A DNA stretch of 38,420 nucleotides from Campylobacterales bacterium (GCA_027084135.1 JALWLO010000103.1:1-38420), one strand, 5' to 3'. Numbered from the stretch's first letter, positions 28,979 through 37,872 are shown. Numbers and translations: made by a program. Notes: generated by a model from the letters alone, not told the origin.

Positions 28979-29598
28979 ATCTCCTTTAATATCTCTCTTA
29001 GATCTTTTTTATCAATGATAATATTTGCCTCTTTTTTGAGTATCTCTTTTGCGCAAAATGCTACCTTTTTGTCGGCATGCTTGAACATACTTCTATCATT
29101 TGCTCCATCACCCACTACGAGGGTGTGCTCTTTGTTGATATTGAGTAGTGTTTGTACTCTTTGAAGCATATCTCCCTTAGAGAAGTCAAACATCATATCG
29201 CCACCGACAAGTCCGGTAAGTACACCCTCTTTAGCGTGGAGAATATTTGAAAAGTCAGCATCATACCCCAAGATATCCTTTGCATAGCCGGTAGCGTTTC
29301 TAAAGCCGCCCGAAAAAACAATGACGACATAACCTCTCTTTTTCAGTTCGGCGATCGTCTCTTTCGCTCCCGTTATAAAGGGGAGGTTATGACATATCTC
29401 GTCAACCTTTTTTGTCTCAAGTCCTTTTAAAAGTGCGACTCTCGTGGTGAGAGACTCAAAAAAGTCAAGCTCTCCCGCCATCGCTTTAGCCGTTATAGCG
29501 GAGACCTTCTCTTCCAGTCCCAACTCCTTTGCTAAAAAATCTATCGTCTCTCCATCCATAAGAGTAGAATCAAAATCAAATACACAAAGTTTGTCCAT
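28975..29598 (-). CDS. serB: Phosphoserine phosphatase
   Basis: HAD motif DFDSTLMDGETID; FSGGFR; VGDGANDRSMFKHA. Confidence 0.95.
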   Translation of the reverse strand: MDKLCVFDFDSTLMDGETIDFLAKELGLEEKVSAITAKAMAGELDFFESLTTRVALLKGLETKKVDEICHNLPFITGAKETIAELKKRGYVVIVFSGGFRNATGYAKDILGYDADFSNILHAKEGVLTGLVGGDMMFDFSKGDMLQRVQTLLNINKEHTLVVGDGANDRSMFKHADKKVAFCAKEILKKEANIIIDKKDLREILKEI

Positions 29599-29610
29599 TG
29601 ATAGCCTTTT

Positions 29611-29777
29611 AACCCAAATTTTGCATTATCCGGCATATCATCTGCATCGGTCATTGGCAGCATGGACTTTGAAGTAAAGCCTCGACGAACCCTCCGGGTG
29701 CGCCTGCGTTTTCTTTCAATGTCCCTACTACCAAGCACCGATACATCTGATATACTTTCTAATGCAAAATTTGGGTT
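29611..29777. repeat. MITE-like long imperfect inverted repeat with 18-bp perfect ends
   Basis: Left end AACCCAAATTTTGCATTA (29611-29628) is the exact reverse complement of TAATGCAAAATTTGGGTT (29760-29777); the internal arms match at roughly two thirds of positions by eye toward a centre near CCCTCCGGGTG. Confidence 0.85.
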
Positions 29778-29790
29778 TAAAAATTTTGGT

Positions 29791-29796
29791 TATAAT
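29791..29796 (+). promoter_or_regulatory. Candidate -10 box of metF-like gene
   Basis: TATAAT 28 nt upstream of the ATG at 29824, 13 nt downstream of the right inverted-repeat end. Confidence 0.5.
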
Positions 29797-29823
29797 AACA
29801 TAAAAAATATATTAGGGTATTTG

Positions 29824-30738
29824 ATGTTTGAAGATTTTGTAGATAAACTTAAAAACGGTTCATTTCTCACGCTTGAAACTACTCCAAAACACTCTCCGAC
29901 ATTTAAACCTGTGGTTGATAGGATCGAAGAGCTTGGGCTGCATAAGTTGGTGGACGGTTTTTCAGTGACCGATTCGCCTCTTGCAAAGATGAGGTATAGT
30001 TCACTCTTTGCCTCTCTTCTTCTTCAAGAGAGATTTCAAAAGCCCGTTATCGCGACGATGAGTATGCGAGATAGAAATAAAATCGCTCTACAAGGGGGGC
30101 TTCTTGGGGCAAATGAGCATGATATTAGGGCTATTTTAGCGCTTACCGGAGATCCTGTTCATGGGAGTGATCAGCCAAAAACAAAGGGGGTATTCGAAGG
30201 TAACAGTACCATGCTACTTGATATGATCAAGTGCTTTAATGCGGGGATAGACTATGCCGGGAAGGCGCTTGAAGTCAAACCTAAAAAGATCTACCCATTT
30301 GCGGTTGTCAATGCATTTGCTAAAAATCCTAAAAATCTACAAAAAAAGATGAGGCTAAAGTTGGAGCACGGCGCTATGGGTATCATCACGCAGCCGGTCT
30401 ATAATATTGACAATGCAAAGAGATTGCTTGAGATGTTTGATGAAGCGATCATAGAGGTAGGACGAGAGGATAATCCCCAGCTCATTTTCGGATACTTTCC
30501 TATCACCAAACTCAGAGTAGCGCAATTTTTATCATCGCATGTACCGGGTGTTTATGTTCCAAAGAAGTTGATGAATATCCTCTATGAAGCGAAAAAAGTT
30601 TCCGAGGAAGAGCAAGAGAGAGTAGGGTTTGAGTTTTCCTATCATCTTTTGCGGGAGTTGAGAGCGCTTCACCCAAAGACGCATGTGATGGCTGCGAATA
30701 ATTTCAAACTAGTCAGTAAGCTTCTTAATAATAGTTAG
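29824..30738 (+). CDS. Methylenetetrahydrofolate reductase family protein
   Basis: MFEDFVDKLKNGSFLTLETTPKHSPTFKPVVDRIEELGLHKLVDGFSVTDSPLAKMRYSSL...; GIITQPVYN motif. The track's start at 29662 runs into the inverted-repeat element. Confidence 0.85.
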   Translation: MFEDFVDKLKNGSFLTLETTPKHSPTFKPVVDRIEELGLHKLVDGFSVTDSPLAKMRYSSLFASLLLQERFQKPVIATMSMRDRNKIALQGGLLGANEHDIRAILALTGDPVHGSDQPKTKGVFEGNSTMLLDMIKCFNAGIDYAGKALEVKPKKIYPFAVVNAFAKNPKNLQKKMRLKLEHGAMGIITQPVYNIDNAKRLLEMFDEAIIEVGREDNPQLIFGYFPITKLRVAQFLSSHVPGVYVPKKLMNILYEAKKVSEEEQERVGFEFSYHLLRELRALHPKTHVMAANNFKLVSKLLNNS

Positions 30739-30762
30739 TACTAAGAGATCTCTTAGTACTAA
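30735..30762. repeat. Perfect 28-bp palindrome made of two TTAGTACTAA units around GAGATCTC
   Basis: TTAGTACTAA-GAGATCTC-TTAGTACTAA; contains the TAG stop of the + gene (30736-30738) and the TAG stop of cheW on the - strand (30759-30761). Confidence 0.95.
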
Positions 30763-31265
30763 AAGTCTCTTTTTAGTAGCTCTTCAACCTCTAAAATCGT
30801 TATGATAGAGTCCTTTTTTTTACCGATACCGTGTATCATACCTCTCTCTTTTTTTAATGTTTCCGGAGCAGGATCAATGGCAGACTCTTTTAGTCTGATA
30901 GCTTCAGTTAGCTTGTCTATTACAAATCCTGCGATATTATTCTCTCCTCTCATCACTATATATCTCGTATCTTCACTCGCTTTTTGCGGTTGGAGGTTGA
31001 ATTTTCTTCTTAGATCGATGAGGGGTATGACATTTCCCCTTAGGTTAAAGACACCAAGTACATAGTCAGGTGTTTTGGGCACTCTTGTGTACTCTATCTG
31101 TTTGATAATCTCCTGTATACTTAAAATAGGAACCGCATACTCCTCATCTCCCACATAAAATCCAACAAGTTGGATGATATTCTCTTGTACCTCCTCTTCA
31201 TTGAGAGAAGATTTTGAAATTTGCTCTTTTTGTCTCTTTAATACACTACTTAGATCGCCACTCAT
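30759..31265 (-). CDS. cheW: Chemotaxis coupling protein CheW
   Basis: YAVPILSIQEIIKQIEYTRVPKTPDYVLGVFNLRGNVIPLIDLRRKF. Confidence 0.95.
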   Translation of the reverse strand: MSGDLSSVLKRQKEQISKSSLNEEEVQENIIQLVGFYVGDEEYAVPILSIQEIIKQIEYTRVPKTPDYVLGVFNLRGNVIPLIDLRRKFNLQPQKASEDTRYIVMRGENNIAGFVIDKLTEAIRLKESAIDPAPETLKKERGMIHGIGKKKDSIITILEVEELLKRDF

Positions 31266-33604
31266 GCCTCAACTCCTACTTTAAGATTTATATTTTTGCT
31301 CACTGTATCTATGAGATACTCCGGTGAGTATGGTTTGGTAATATACTCTGTCATGCCCACCTCTATACCTCTTAATCTATCAGACTTCGATGTTCTGGAG
31401 GTTACGGCAAGGAGTGGAAGATTTCTATATCTAGAATATTTTCTGATCTCACTTGCCAATGTGTAACCATCCATCTGTGGCATCTCTATATCAACGAGTA
31501 CCGCATCAAAATTTACTTCACCGCTCTTGATGATATTGAGCGCTTCGAGACCGTTTGTCGCCTCTGTGATCGTTATACCAAGAGGCTTTAGGGCATTTTT
31601 CATGATGGATCTGTCAGTTTTGCTATCATCGACTATCAAGACATGATAGTCGCTCGGCGATGTTTTAGCAGTAGTTTTGGACTCACTCTCTTTGATAAAG
31701 TTAGCTTTGATATCTTTTGCCATATTCATAATAGCCGCAACATCGGTGATGAGGGTGACTCTACCGTCACCTCTGATGGTTGCGCCGGCAATTCCTTCTA
31801 TGCCTTGGAGATAATCACCCATCGATTTAATTACGATCTCCTCTTGCCCTACAAGACCGTCAACTACAATACCGAGTTTGCTTTCAGCCAAACCTATTAC
31901 AACTACATAGGTAAATTCATCATTCTCAAATACACTTTCGACTTCAAAGACATCTGATAGTCTAACAAGCGAGAGTACTTCATCTCTAAGTTTGAGTACA
32001 TTTTTACCCTCTATGGTATAGATCTCGTCCATACTGATTCTTACAGTCTCTAGGACTGAAGAGAGCGGTATAGCAAAATACTCCTCTTGTGCCGAGACGA
32101 GAAGCGCTTGCATGATAGCGAGTGTGAGAGGTATTTTAAGTTTAAAGGTTGTTCCAACACCAAGTTTACTATCGATATCTATGATACCATTGAGTTTTTC
32201 GATATTTGTTTTCACAACATCCATACCGACACCTCTGCCGCTCACTCCGGTAACTTTGGCGGCAGTGGAGAAGCCTGGTCTAAATATGAGTCCATACGCC
32301 TCTTTGTCACTCATATTATCAGCCTCTTTTTCGGTGATGATACCTTTATCTAAAGCTTTCATCTTCAAAAAGTCAGGATCCATGCCGGCACCGTCATCTT
32401 GAATCTCGATGACAATTTGGTTGCCCTCGTTATAGGCTTTGAGATAAACTGTACCTTTGGCAGGTTTCCCTTTTGCAACTCTAGTTTCCGGATCCTCTAT
32501 ACCGTGATCACACGAGTTTCTGATCATATGCACTAACGGATCTCCCACCTCTTCGACGATCGACTTATCTAGTTCAGTCTCTTCACCTTGCATCACAAGC
32601 TCGATCTCTTTGTTAAGTTCTCTTGAGAGATCTCTCACAAGTCTTGGGAACTTATTAAAGACTTTTGAGACCGGGAGCATCCTGGTCTTCATCACCGCAA
32701 TCTGCAGATCAGTAGTGACTAGAGATACGGATGAGACTACTTGGTTTAGCTCTTCTAAAAACTTCTCACCCTCATATCTCTCTTCGACATCATCATAGAT
32801 TTTTAGAAGCCTATTCTTACTGAGTACTAACTCACCGATGAGGTTCATCAGATGATCAAGTCTCTTGACCTCTACTCTGATCGTCTGTTCCGGTGCTGTC
32901 GGTTTTGAGTCACTCTTTCTTTGTGCTTTTTTAGGTTCCTCTTTTTTCTCTTGCGGTTTGAGTTGTGTCGCTTGCTTAGGTTGTTTGCTTGCTTCTTTAT
33001 GCTCTTTTGCTTTTTTCGACTTTTTCGCCTCTTTCTCTTTCTGTTTTTCGGCTAAAAGCCTCTCTATCTCAGCCTCCACCTCTTCCGGAGACATATTAGA
33101 GTAATCCACCTCTTCTAGGGACTCCTCTTTTGCCTCTTTACTTTTCTCTTCAGCAGTAGCGGCACTCTCCTCTATAGTTGTCTCTTGATTTTGCTCTACG
33201 CTACTTAGATCGCCGCCGTTTGAGATCACTTCAAAACGGTTACAGATATCATCTATTTCGATGCCGCACTCCGTATCTGTACCGCTCTCTTGAATACAGC
33301 TTAAAAGGGCTTTCATCATATCGACCGACTCTAAAATCACATCCATAATCTCTGGTGTGATCTTGAGTTCATCTCTTCTGGCCTTATTGAGGACATCCTC
33401 CATGTGATGGGTTAGTCTAGTTAGAACATCGAAGTTTAAAAATGAACTTGAACCCTTCACCGTATGTGCTACCCTAAAGATAGAGTTTAACAGTTCTAAA
33501 TCTTCAGGAGAGTTTTCAAGCTCTACAAGATCTTGATCCATCTGCTCTATGAGTTCATTTGCCTCTACTAAAAAGTCTTCTAAAATCTCTTGTAACTCAT
33601 CCAT
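31262..33604 (-). CDS. cheA: Chemotaxis histidine kinase CheA with C-terminal receiver domain (CheAY)
   Basis: Hpt (FRVAHTVKGSSSFLNF), dimerisation/HATPase (RNSCDHGIEDPE; GRGVGMDVVKTNIEKL), CheW-like, receiver (HVLIVDDSKTDRSIMKNAL). Confidence 0.98.
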   Translation of the reverse strand: MDELQEILEDFLVEANELIEQMDQDLVELENSPEDLELLNSIFRVAHTVKGSSSFLNFDVLTRLTHHMEDVLNKARRDELKITPEIMDVILESVDMMKALLSCIQESGTDTECGIEIDDICNRFEVISNGGDLSSVEQNQETTIEESAATAEEKSKEAKEESLEEVDYSNMSPEEVEAEIERLLAEKQKEKEAKKSKKAKEHKEASKQPKQATQLKPQEKKEEPKKAQRKSDSKPTAPEQTIRVEVKRLDHLMNLIGELVLSKNRLLKIYDDVEERYEGEKFLEELNQVVSSVSLVTTDLQIAVMKTRMLPVSKVFNKFPRLVRDLSRELNKEIELVMQGEETELDKSIVEEVGDPLVHMIRNSCDHGIEDPETRVAKGKPAKGTVYLKAYNEGNQIVIEIQDDGAGMDPDFLKMKALDKGIITEKEADNMSDKEAYGLIFRPGFSTAAKVTGVSGRGVGMDVVKTNIEKLNGIIDIDSKLGVGTTFKLKIPLTLAIMQALLVSAQEEYFAIPLSSVLETVRISMDEIYTIEGKNVLKLRDEVLSLVRLSDVFEVESVFENDEFTYVVVIGLAESKLGIVVDGLVGQEEIVIKSMGDYLQGIEGIAGATIRGDGRVTLITDVAAIMNMAKDIKANFIKESESKTTAKTSPSDYHVLIVDDSKTDRSIMKNALKPLGITITEATNGLEALNIIKSGEVNFDAVLVDIEMPQMDGYTLASEIRKYSRYRNLPLLAVTSRTSKSDRLRGIEVGMTEYITKPYSPEYLIDTVSKNINLKVGVEA

Positions 33605-33613
33605 TTTCTCTCC

Positions 33614-34567
33614 TTAAACGATTGTTGCGTGCAGGGATTCTCTCTTTTTGATAGCATCTGCAACCACTTTATAAAAATCCCCCGCATTAAATTTTGTCAA
33701 ATAGGCATCAGCACCGGCCTCTTCCCCTCTTATATCACTAAAGTGATCTGAGATCGAGGAGTTAAATATGAGAGGGATAGATTTAAATCTCTCATCTTTT
33801 TTTACTCTGGAAGCAAAGTGGAAACCATCAATTTTTGGCATCTCAACATCAGAGATGATCACTTTCAATTCATTGCTAATGTTCTCTCCAAAAATGCTAT
33901 ATAACTCTTCTAACTTTTCTAAGCCCATCTCTCCATCACCGGCTTCAACTACATTGAGCCCCATCTTCTCAAGTGCATTTTTTACTAATTTTCTAGCCGT
34001 TGAACTGTCATCCAGTATTAAGGCTGTTCCTTTAAATTGTTCTATCTCACCTGTTTCAATATCTGTATCAGGTTTATAAAATCCTAGATCCTCTATGATA
34101 CTTTCAAGATCAAGTATCAGAAGTACCTCATCATTCTCTATCTTTGTAACGGCGGTTATTTTTGTTCCGTCAAAGTCTTGAGAGTTTGATGTGAAGTTAG
34201 CAGGCTCGATATCACTCCATGATATTCTTCGAATTCTTCTGGCTTCATGTACGGCGAAACCTATGAGCATATTGTTAAACTCAGTAATGACAACTCTTAA
34301 CTGAACATCTTTAGGGGGTGTGATATGCATCCATTTTGCCAAGTTTATGACCGGTATGACTACTCCCCTTAAGTCAAATATCCCATCTACAAAGTCAGGA
34401 GCGCCGGGAAGTTCAGTCAGTTTTGGAAGTTTGATGATCTCTCTTACTTTCGCGACATTTACTCCGTAAATCCCTTCATATACGCCGTTTTCCGTAACCC
34501 TATATAGTCTAAAATCGACAAGTTCCATCTCATTTGAGCCAACTTTCAAGGTGTTGTCTGTAGCCAT
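33614..34567 (-). CDS. cheV: Chemotaxis protein CheV (CheW + receiver)
   Basis: LPGAPDFVDGIFDLRGVVIPVINLAKWM plus ALILDDSSTARKLVKNALEKMG receiver. Confidence 0.95.
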   Translation of the reverse strand: MATDNTLKVGSNEMELVDFRLYRVTENGVYEGIYGVNVAKVREIIKLPKLTELPGAPDFVDGIFDLRGVVIPVINLAKWMHITPPKDVQLRVVITEFNNMLIGFAVHEARRIRRISWSDIEPANFTSNSQDFDGTKITAVTKIENDEVLLILDLESIIEDLGFYKPDTDIETGEIEQFKGTALILDDSSTARKLVKNALEKMGLNVVEAGDGEMGLEKLEELYSIFGENISNELKVIISDVEMPKIDGFHFASRVKKDERFKSIPLIFNSSISDHFSDIRGEEAGADAYLTKFNAGDFYKVVADAIKKRESLHATIV

Positions 34568-34569
34568 TA

Positions 34570-35298
34570 CTAACCCTTTATCATTTTCTTAAATACAACT
34601 CCTCCTTTTAGGGTTAATCGGTAATAGACACCTTCACAAGCAAATGAATCTAGCACTCTATAGCTAAAATCCTCTTGCTCATATAGATGGTCTATATGGT
34701 AATGTCCCTCACAAAGGAGATTGTATCTATTACCACTAATATCGTATATTTTAAATTTTTGTTTAGCAATATGGCTAAAATTTTCTATTTTTTTACAAAT
34801 ATTTTTATTTTTCTGTTTTTGTAAGATCGTTTTTGAGATGAGATTGTTGCTGAAATGATCTAATATGTTTAATATCCGTAGTATGGCACTATTTCTTATA
34901 AGTTTTACATATAGTTTATATCTAGTACTAAAGGTTTTATCTCCATGAGAGAGTGCTATTTTTTGATTGTGGTACTTTAGTACTAAGGGTTGCTTTTGAT
35001 ACGGTACTACCGAAATGTTTGGAAAAATTTTTTGAAGATTGAAGTCGTGATTTCCTTCGAGATAGATGATCTCTTTCTTTTGAGAGATCTTATTGATGAG
35101 GTCGATCACTTCTCTGTTTTGGGCGATAGTGTATGCCACCTCACCTACAAGGAGATCGAACATATCTCCTAAGAAAAAGAGTTGATTGCAGTTTATTGTA
35201 CTGCTTGCGATATCTTGTAGAAACTCCAAAAACGCTTCACGAACCCCTTTTTGGTAGTGGGCATCGGTGATAAATATCGCATCTTCTTGAAGTCTCAT
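34570..35298 (-). CDS. Metallophosphoesterase, probable UDP-2,3-diacylglucosamine diphosphatase (LpxH-like)
   Basis: ITDAHYQKG, FFLGDMFDLL, YLEGNHDFNL, LSHGDKTFS, CEGHYHIDHL motifs; two genes away from lpxB. Confidence 0.75.
   Translation of the reverse strand: MRLQEDAIFITDAHYQKGVREAFLEFLQDIASSTINCNQLFFLGDMFDLLVGEVAYTIAQNREVIDLINKISQKKEIIYLEGNHDFNLQKIFPNISVVPYQKQPLVLKYHNQKIALSHGDKTFSTRYKLYVKLIRNSAILRILNILDHFSNNLISKTILQKQKNKNICKKIENFSHIAKQKFKIYDISGNRYNLLCEGHYHIDHLYEQEDFSYRVLDSFACEGVYYRLTLKGGVVFKKMIKG
34922..34931 (+). repeat. CTAGTACTAA copy inside lpxH-like gene
   Basis: 9/10 match; encodes FSTR. Confidence 0.8.
34977..34986 (+). repeat. TTAGTACTAA (perfect) inside lpxH-like gene
   Basis: Exact 10-mer; encodes LVLK. 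Confidence 0.9.
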
Positions 35299-36305
35299 GG
35301 AGTATAAGGGATAGTTGGGATACCAAGCCCCTCATCAAATCCAAACATCAAGTTTGCATTGACAACCGCTTGCGATGATGCGCCTCTAAGTAGATTGTCG
35401 ATGGCGGAATTTAGGTAGAGCTTTTTACCCTCTCGTTTGGCAAAGATATCGCAAAAGTTTGTGCCGCTACAGTTTTTTACACTAACGGGATTTTCAAAAA
35501 CTCTGATAAACGGAGCGTTTTGATAATAGGCTTTTAGTACTAAGAGTGGATCGATCTCCTCTTTTAGTACTAAGTAGCTGTCGACCAGCTCTCCTCTGGT
35601 TATAGGAAGTAGATGTGGAACAAAGGTGATATCAAAACTTTTTCCGCTACTCTTTTGAAGCTTTTCAGCGATTTCTGGTTCATGTCTGTGAGCCATAGGG
35701 TTGTAGGCAAAGATATTTTCGTTAATAGTTACAAAGTGGGTATTGTTGATACACTTTTTACCGGCTCCGCTTACACCGCTCTTTGCATCGATAAAGATAG
35801 GATAATTTGCATCGATATAGGGAGTAAACGGCAAAAGTGCAAGTAGGGCGGCGGTAGGGTAGCATCCGGGGTTTGCGACAAGATCGCTTCTTTTTATCTC
35901 CTCTTTATATAGCTCCGGCAATCCGTAAACCGCACTCTCTAGATGCGCTTTATCCTCATGTGGACAGTAGTGTCTCTCATAGGTTTCAAGTTCTAATCTA
36001 TAATCAGCCGAGAGATCAACTACTTTGACTCCCAGATCCAATAGCTCTTTTGCAAATCCCATCGAAGCTTTGTGTGGAAGCGCTAAAAAAGCCAATTTTG
36101 CTTTTTGGGCGACCACTTTCGCATCTGCCTTCTTTACATCGAACTCTATCATAGCGGTAAGAGAGGGGTGAAGTGCGCTTACACTCTCCTCACCGCTACT
36201 TGTGGCGATATAACTAATCTTAAAGTTTGGATGGTGGATAAGGATCTTTATCAGCTCTAGTCCGGTAAAGCCGCTTGCTCCTATGATCGCTACAGGGATA
36301 GACAT
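35295..36305 (-). CDS. argC: N-acetyl-gamma-glutamyl-phosphate reductase
   Basis: MSIPVAIIGASGFTGLELIKIL; VANPGCYPTAALLALLPF active-site Cys. Confidence 0.97.
   Translation of the reverse strand: MSIPVAIIGASGFTGLELIKILIHHPNFKISYIATSSGEESVSALHPSLTAMIEFDVKKADAKVVAQKAKLAFLALPHKASMGFAKELLDLGVKVVDLSADYRLELETYERHYCPHEDKAHLESAVYGLPELYKEEIKRSDLVANPGCYPTAALLALLPFTPYIDANYPIFIDAKSGVSGAGKKCINNTHFVTINENIFAYNPMAHRHEPEIAEKLQKSSGKSFDITFVPHLLPITRGELVDSYLVLKEEIDPLLVLKAYYQNAPFIRVFENPVSVKNCSGTNFCDIFAKREGKKLYLNSAIDNLLRGASSQAVVNANLMFGFDEGLGIPTIPYTP
35534..35573 (+). repeat. Two perfect TTAGTACTAA units 30 bp apart inside argC
   Basis: 35534-35543 and 35564-35573, both inside the identical 14-mer CTTTTAGTACTAAG; encode LVLK...LVLK. 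Confidence 0.92.
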
Positions 36306-36306
36306 A

Positions 36307-36798
36307 CTAAAACTCTATCTCTTTGTAGGTGATCGAGAGTATCTCAAACTCCCGCTCACCACCGGGTAGTTGGACTCTAACTTCATCTCCCTCTTCTTTA
36401 CCCATCAAGCCTTTTGCCAATGGGGAGAGTATGGAGATGAGTCCTTTGTCGGGATTGCTCTCATAGGTTCCGACGATCGTATAGGTGCTCTCCTCTTCGG
36501 TATCTAGATCGCAGAGGGTTACGGTCGATCCGAACATTACCCGATCGTGAGGTAGTTTGGATGGATCTACCTCTTGTACATTGTCATAGAGTTCAGCCAG
36601 TTCGGCTATTCTATTTTCGATAAATCTCAGTTTCTCTCTTGCCGCATGATACTCAGCATTCTCTTTGAGATCCCCATGTCCTCTGGCGATATCTATCTCT
36701 TCAACCGTTTTGGGTCGTTGGTTTGTTTTTAGATCATGGAGCTCATCTGCGAGCTTTCTATATCCATGTGTCGTTATTGGTTGTTTTTGCATTTGCAC
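36307..36798 (-). CDS. greA: Transcription elongation factor GreA
   Basis: ITTHGYRKLADELHDLKTNQRP; EIDIARGHGDLKENAEYHAARE. Confidence 0.98.
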   Translation of the reverse strand: MQMQKQPITTHGYRKLADELHDLKTNQRPKTVEEIDIARGHGDLKENAEYHAAREKLRFIENRIAELAELYDNVQEVDPSKLPHDRVMFGSTVTLCDLDTEEESTYTIVGTYESNPDKGLISILSPLAKGLMGKEEGDEVRVQLPGGEREFEILSITYKEIEF

Positions 36799-36831
36799 TC
36801 CTAATTAATTCCAAAATAAAATATTGTAGCT

Positions 36832-36837
36832 ATTATA
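36832..36837 (-). promoter_or_regulatory. Candidate greA -10 box overlapping lpxB stop
   Basis: - strand TATAAT (forward ATTATA) 34 nt upstream of the greA start. Confidence 0.4.
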
Positions 36838-37855
36838 ACAAATTATGTAAATTTTTCACACTACCGTGAGAGAGGAGCTCTCTGATAGCGATCGAGTCTT
36901 TGTTGAACTTCTCTTCATCAAGCTCTATATAGGCTTTTAGGAGATTATCAACGGTTACGGTATCTTGTAATAGTTCGGTATGCATCGGTGGATTGTTAGA
37001 GAAGTGTAGAAGAAGATTGGCAAGACCTACATAGGGTAGTTTGACAAACATTTTTGCTATTTTGAAGTCTATCGGTTTGGCTTTATAGGCTAGCACAAAG
37101 GGAGTGCCGATGATCGCGGCTTCAAGTGTAGCGGTTCCCGAACAGATAAAAGCAAAGTCACTGTGGGCTAAAGTTTCGTGAGCGCTGTATGAGATGTCAA
37201 ATTCACCTAGATCACCGTAGAGATCTTTGATATCGTGATACTTTAAAAAGGGTGGGACGATGATGGTTTTATTGCTCTCAAGCTCTTTTGCCAATGCTTT
37301 GAAAATCGGCATCAATCTCTTGATTTCCCCCCTTCTGCTGCCGGGCATAAATGCGATATTTTTATATGAAACGGTTGGATTTCTTCTAAGCTTTATCTCA
37401 TCCAAAAGGGGATTTCCTACATAGGTGGCGTTGGTAAAATATCTATCTTCAAATGGGAAAATAGAGGCTTGAATATCACAATATCTATCAATCTTTTTCA
37501 CTCTCCCCTTTTTCCAAGCCCAAACTTTGGGCAGTATGTAGTAGACGATCTTTTTATCTGGATATCTCTTTTTGATCTCTTTGGCAAGAGGCAGGTTAAA
37601 GGATGGGGCGTCTATAAGCAAAACGGTATTGCACTCTTTGGCAAGAAGCGTCATCTCTTTAAGAGCTTTTTTGGCTAGTTTGATCTTGGATATCACATCA
37701 AAAAAACCCATCACCGAAAACGCTTGCATATCGTAGATGGGAGAACCGAAGCGCTTATCAAATATACCGCTTATCTCAATATCCGGATCGAGTCTTAAAA
37801 GAGGTTCTAGATGTATATTGGCTGAGGGTTCGAGTGCCGATACAAGGAGTTTCAT
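36833..37855 (-). CDS. lpxB: Lipid-A-disaccharide synthase
   Basis: ALEPSANIHLEPLL, FVGNPLLDE-like YVGNPLLDE, FMPGSRRGEIKRLMP, CSGTATLEAAIIGTPFVLAYK. Confidence 0.96.
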   Translation of the reverse strand: MKLLVSALEPSANIHLEPLLRLDPDIEISGIFDKRFGSPIYDMQAFSVMGFFDVISKIKLAKKALKEMTLLAKECNTVLLIDAPSFNLPLAKEIKKRYPDKKIVYYILPKVWAWKKGRVKKIDRYCDIQASIFPFEDRYFTNATYVGNPLLDEIKLRRNPTVSYKNIAFMPGSRRGEIKRLMPIFKALAKELESNKTIIVPPFLKYHDIKDLYGDLGEFDISYSAHETLAHSDFAFICSGTATLEAAIIGTPFVLAYKAKPIDFKIAKMFVKLPYVGLANLLLHFSNNPPMHTELLQDTVTVDNLLKAYIELDEEKFNKDSIAIRELLSHGSVKNLHNLL

Positions 37856-37872
37856 TCAAACAGTATCCGAAA

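Noticed and set aside
29541-29738. 65-aa - strand ORF (MLGSRDIERKRRRTRR...)
   Set aside because: Read-through of the inverted-repeat arm and out-of-frame serB start; not supported as a gene.
29662-29823. N-terminal extension of the metF-like ORF
   Set aside because: Encoded by the inverted-repeat element, with its mirror-image peptide on the opposite strand; homologous protein sequence starts at MFEDFVDKL.
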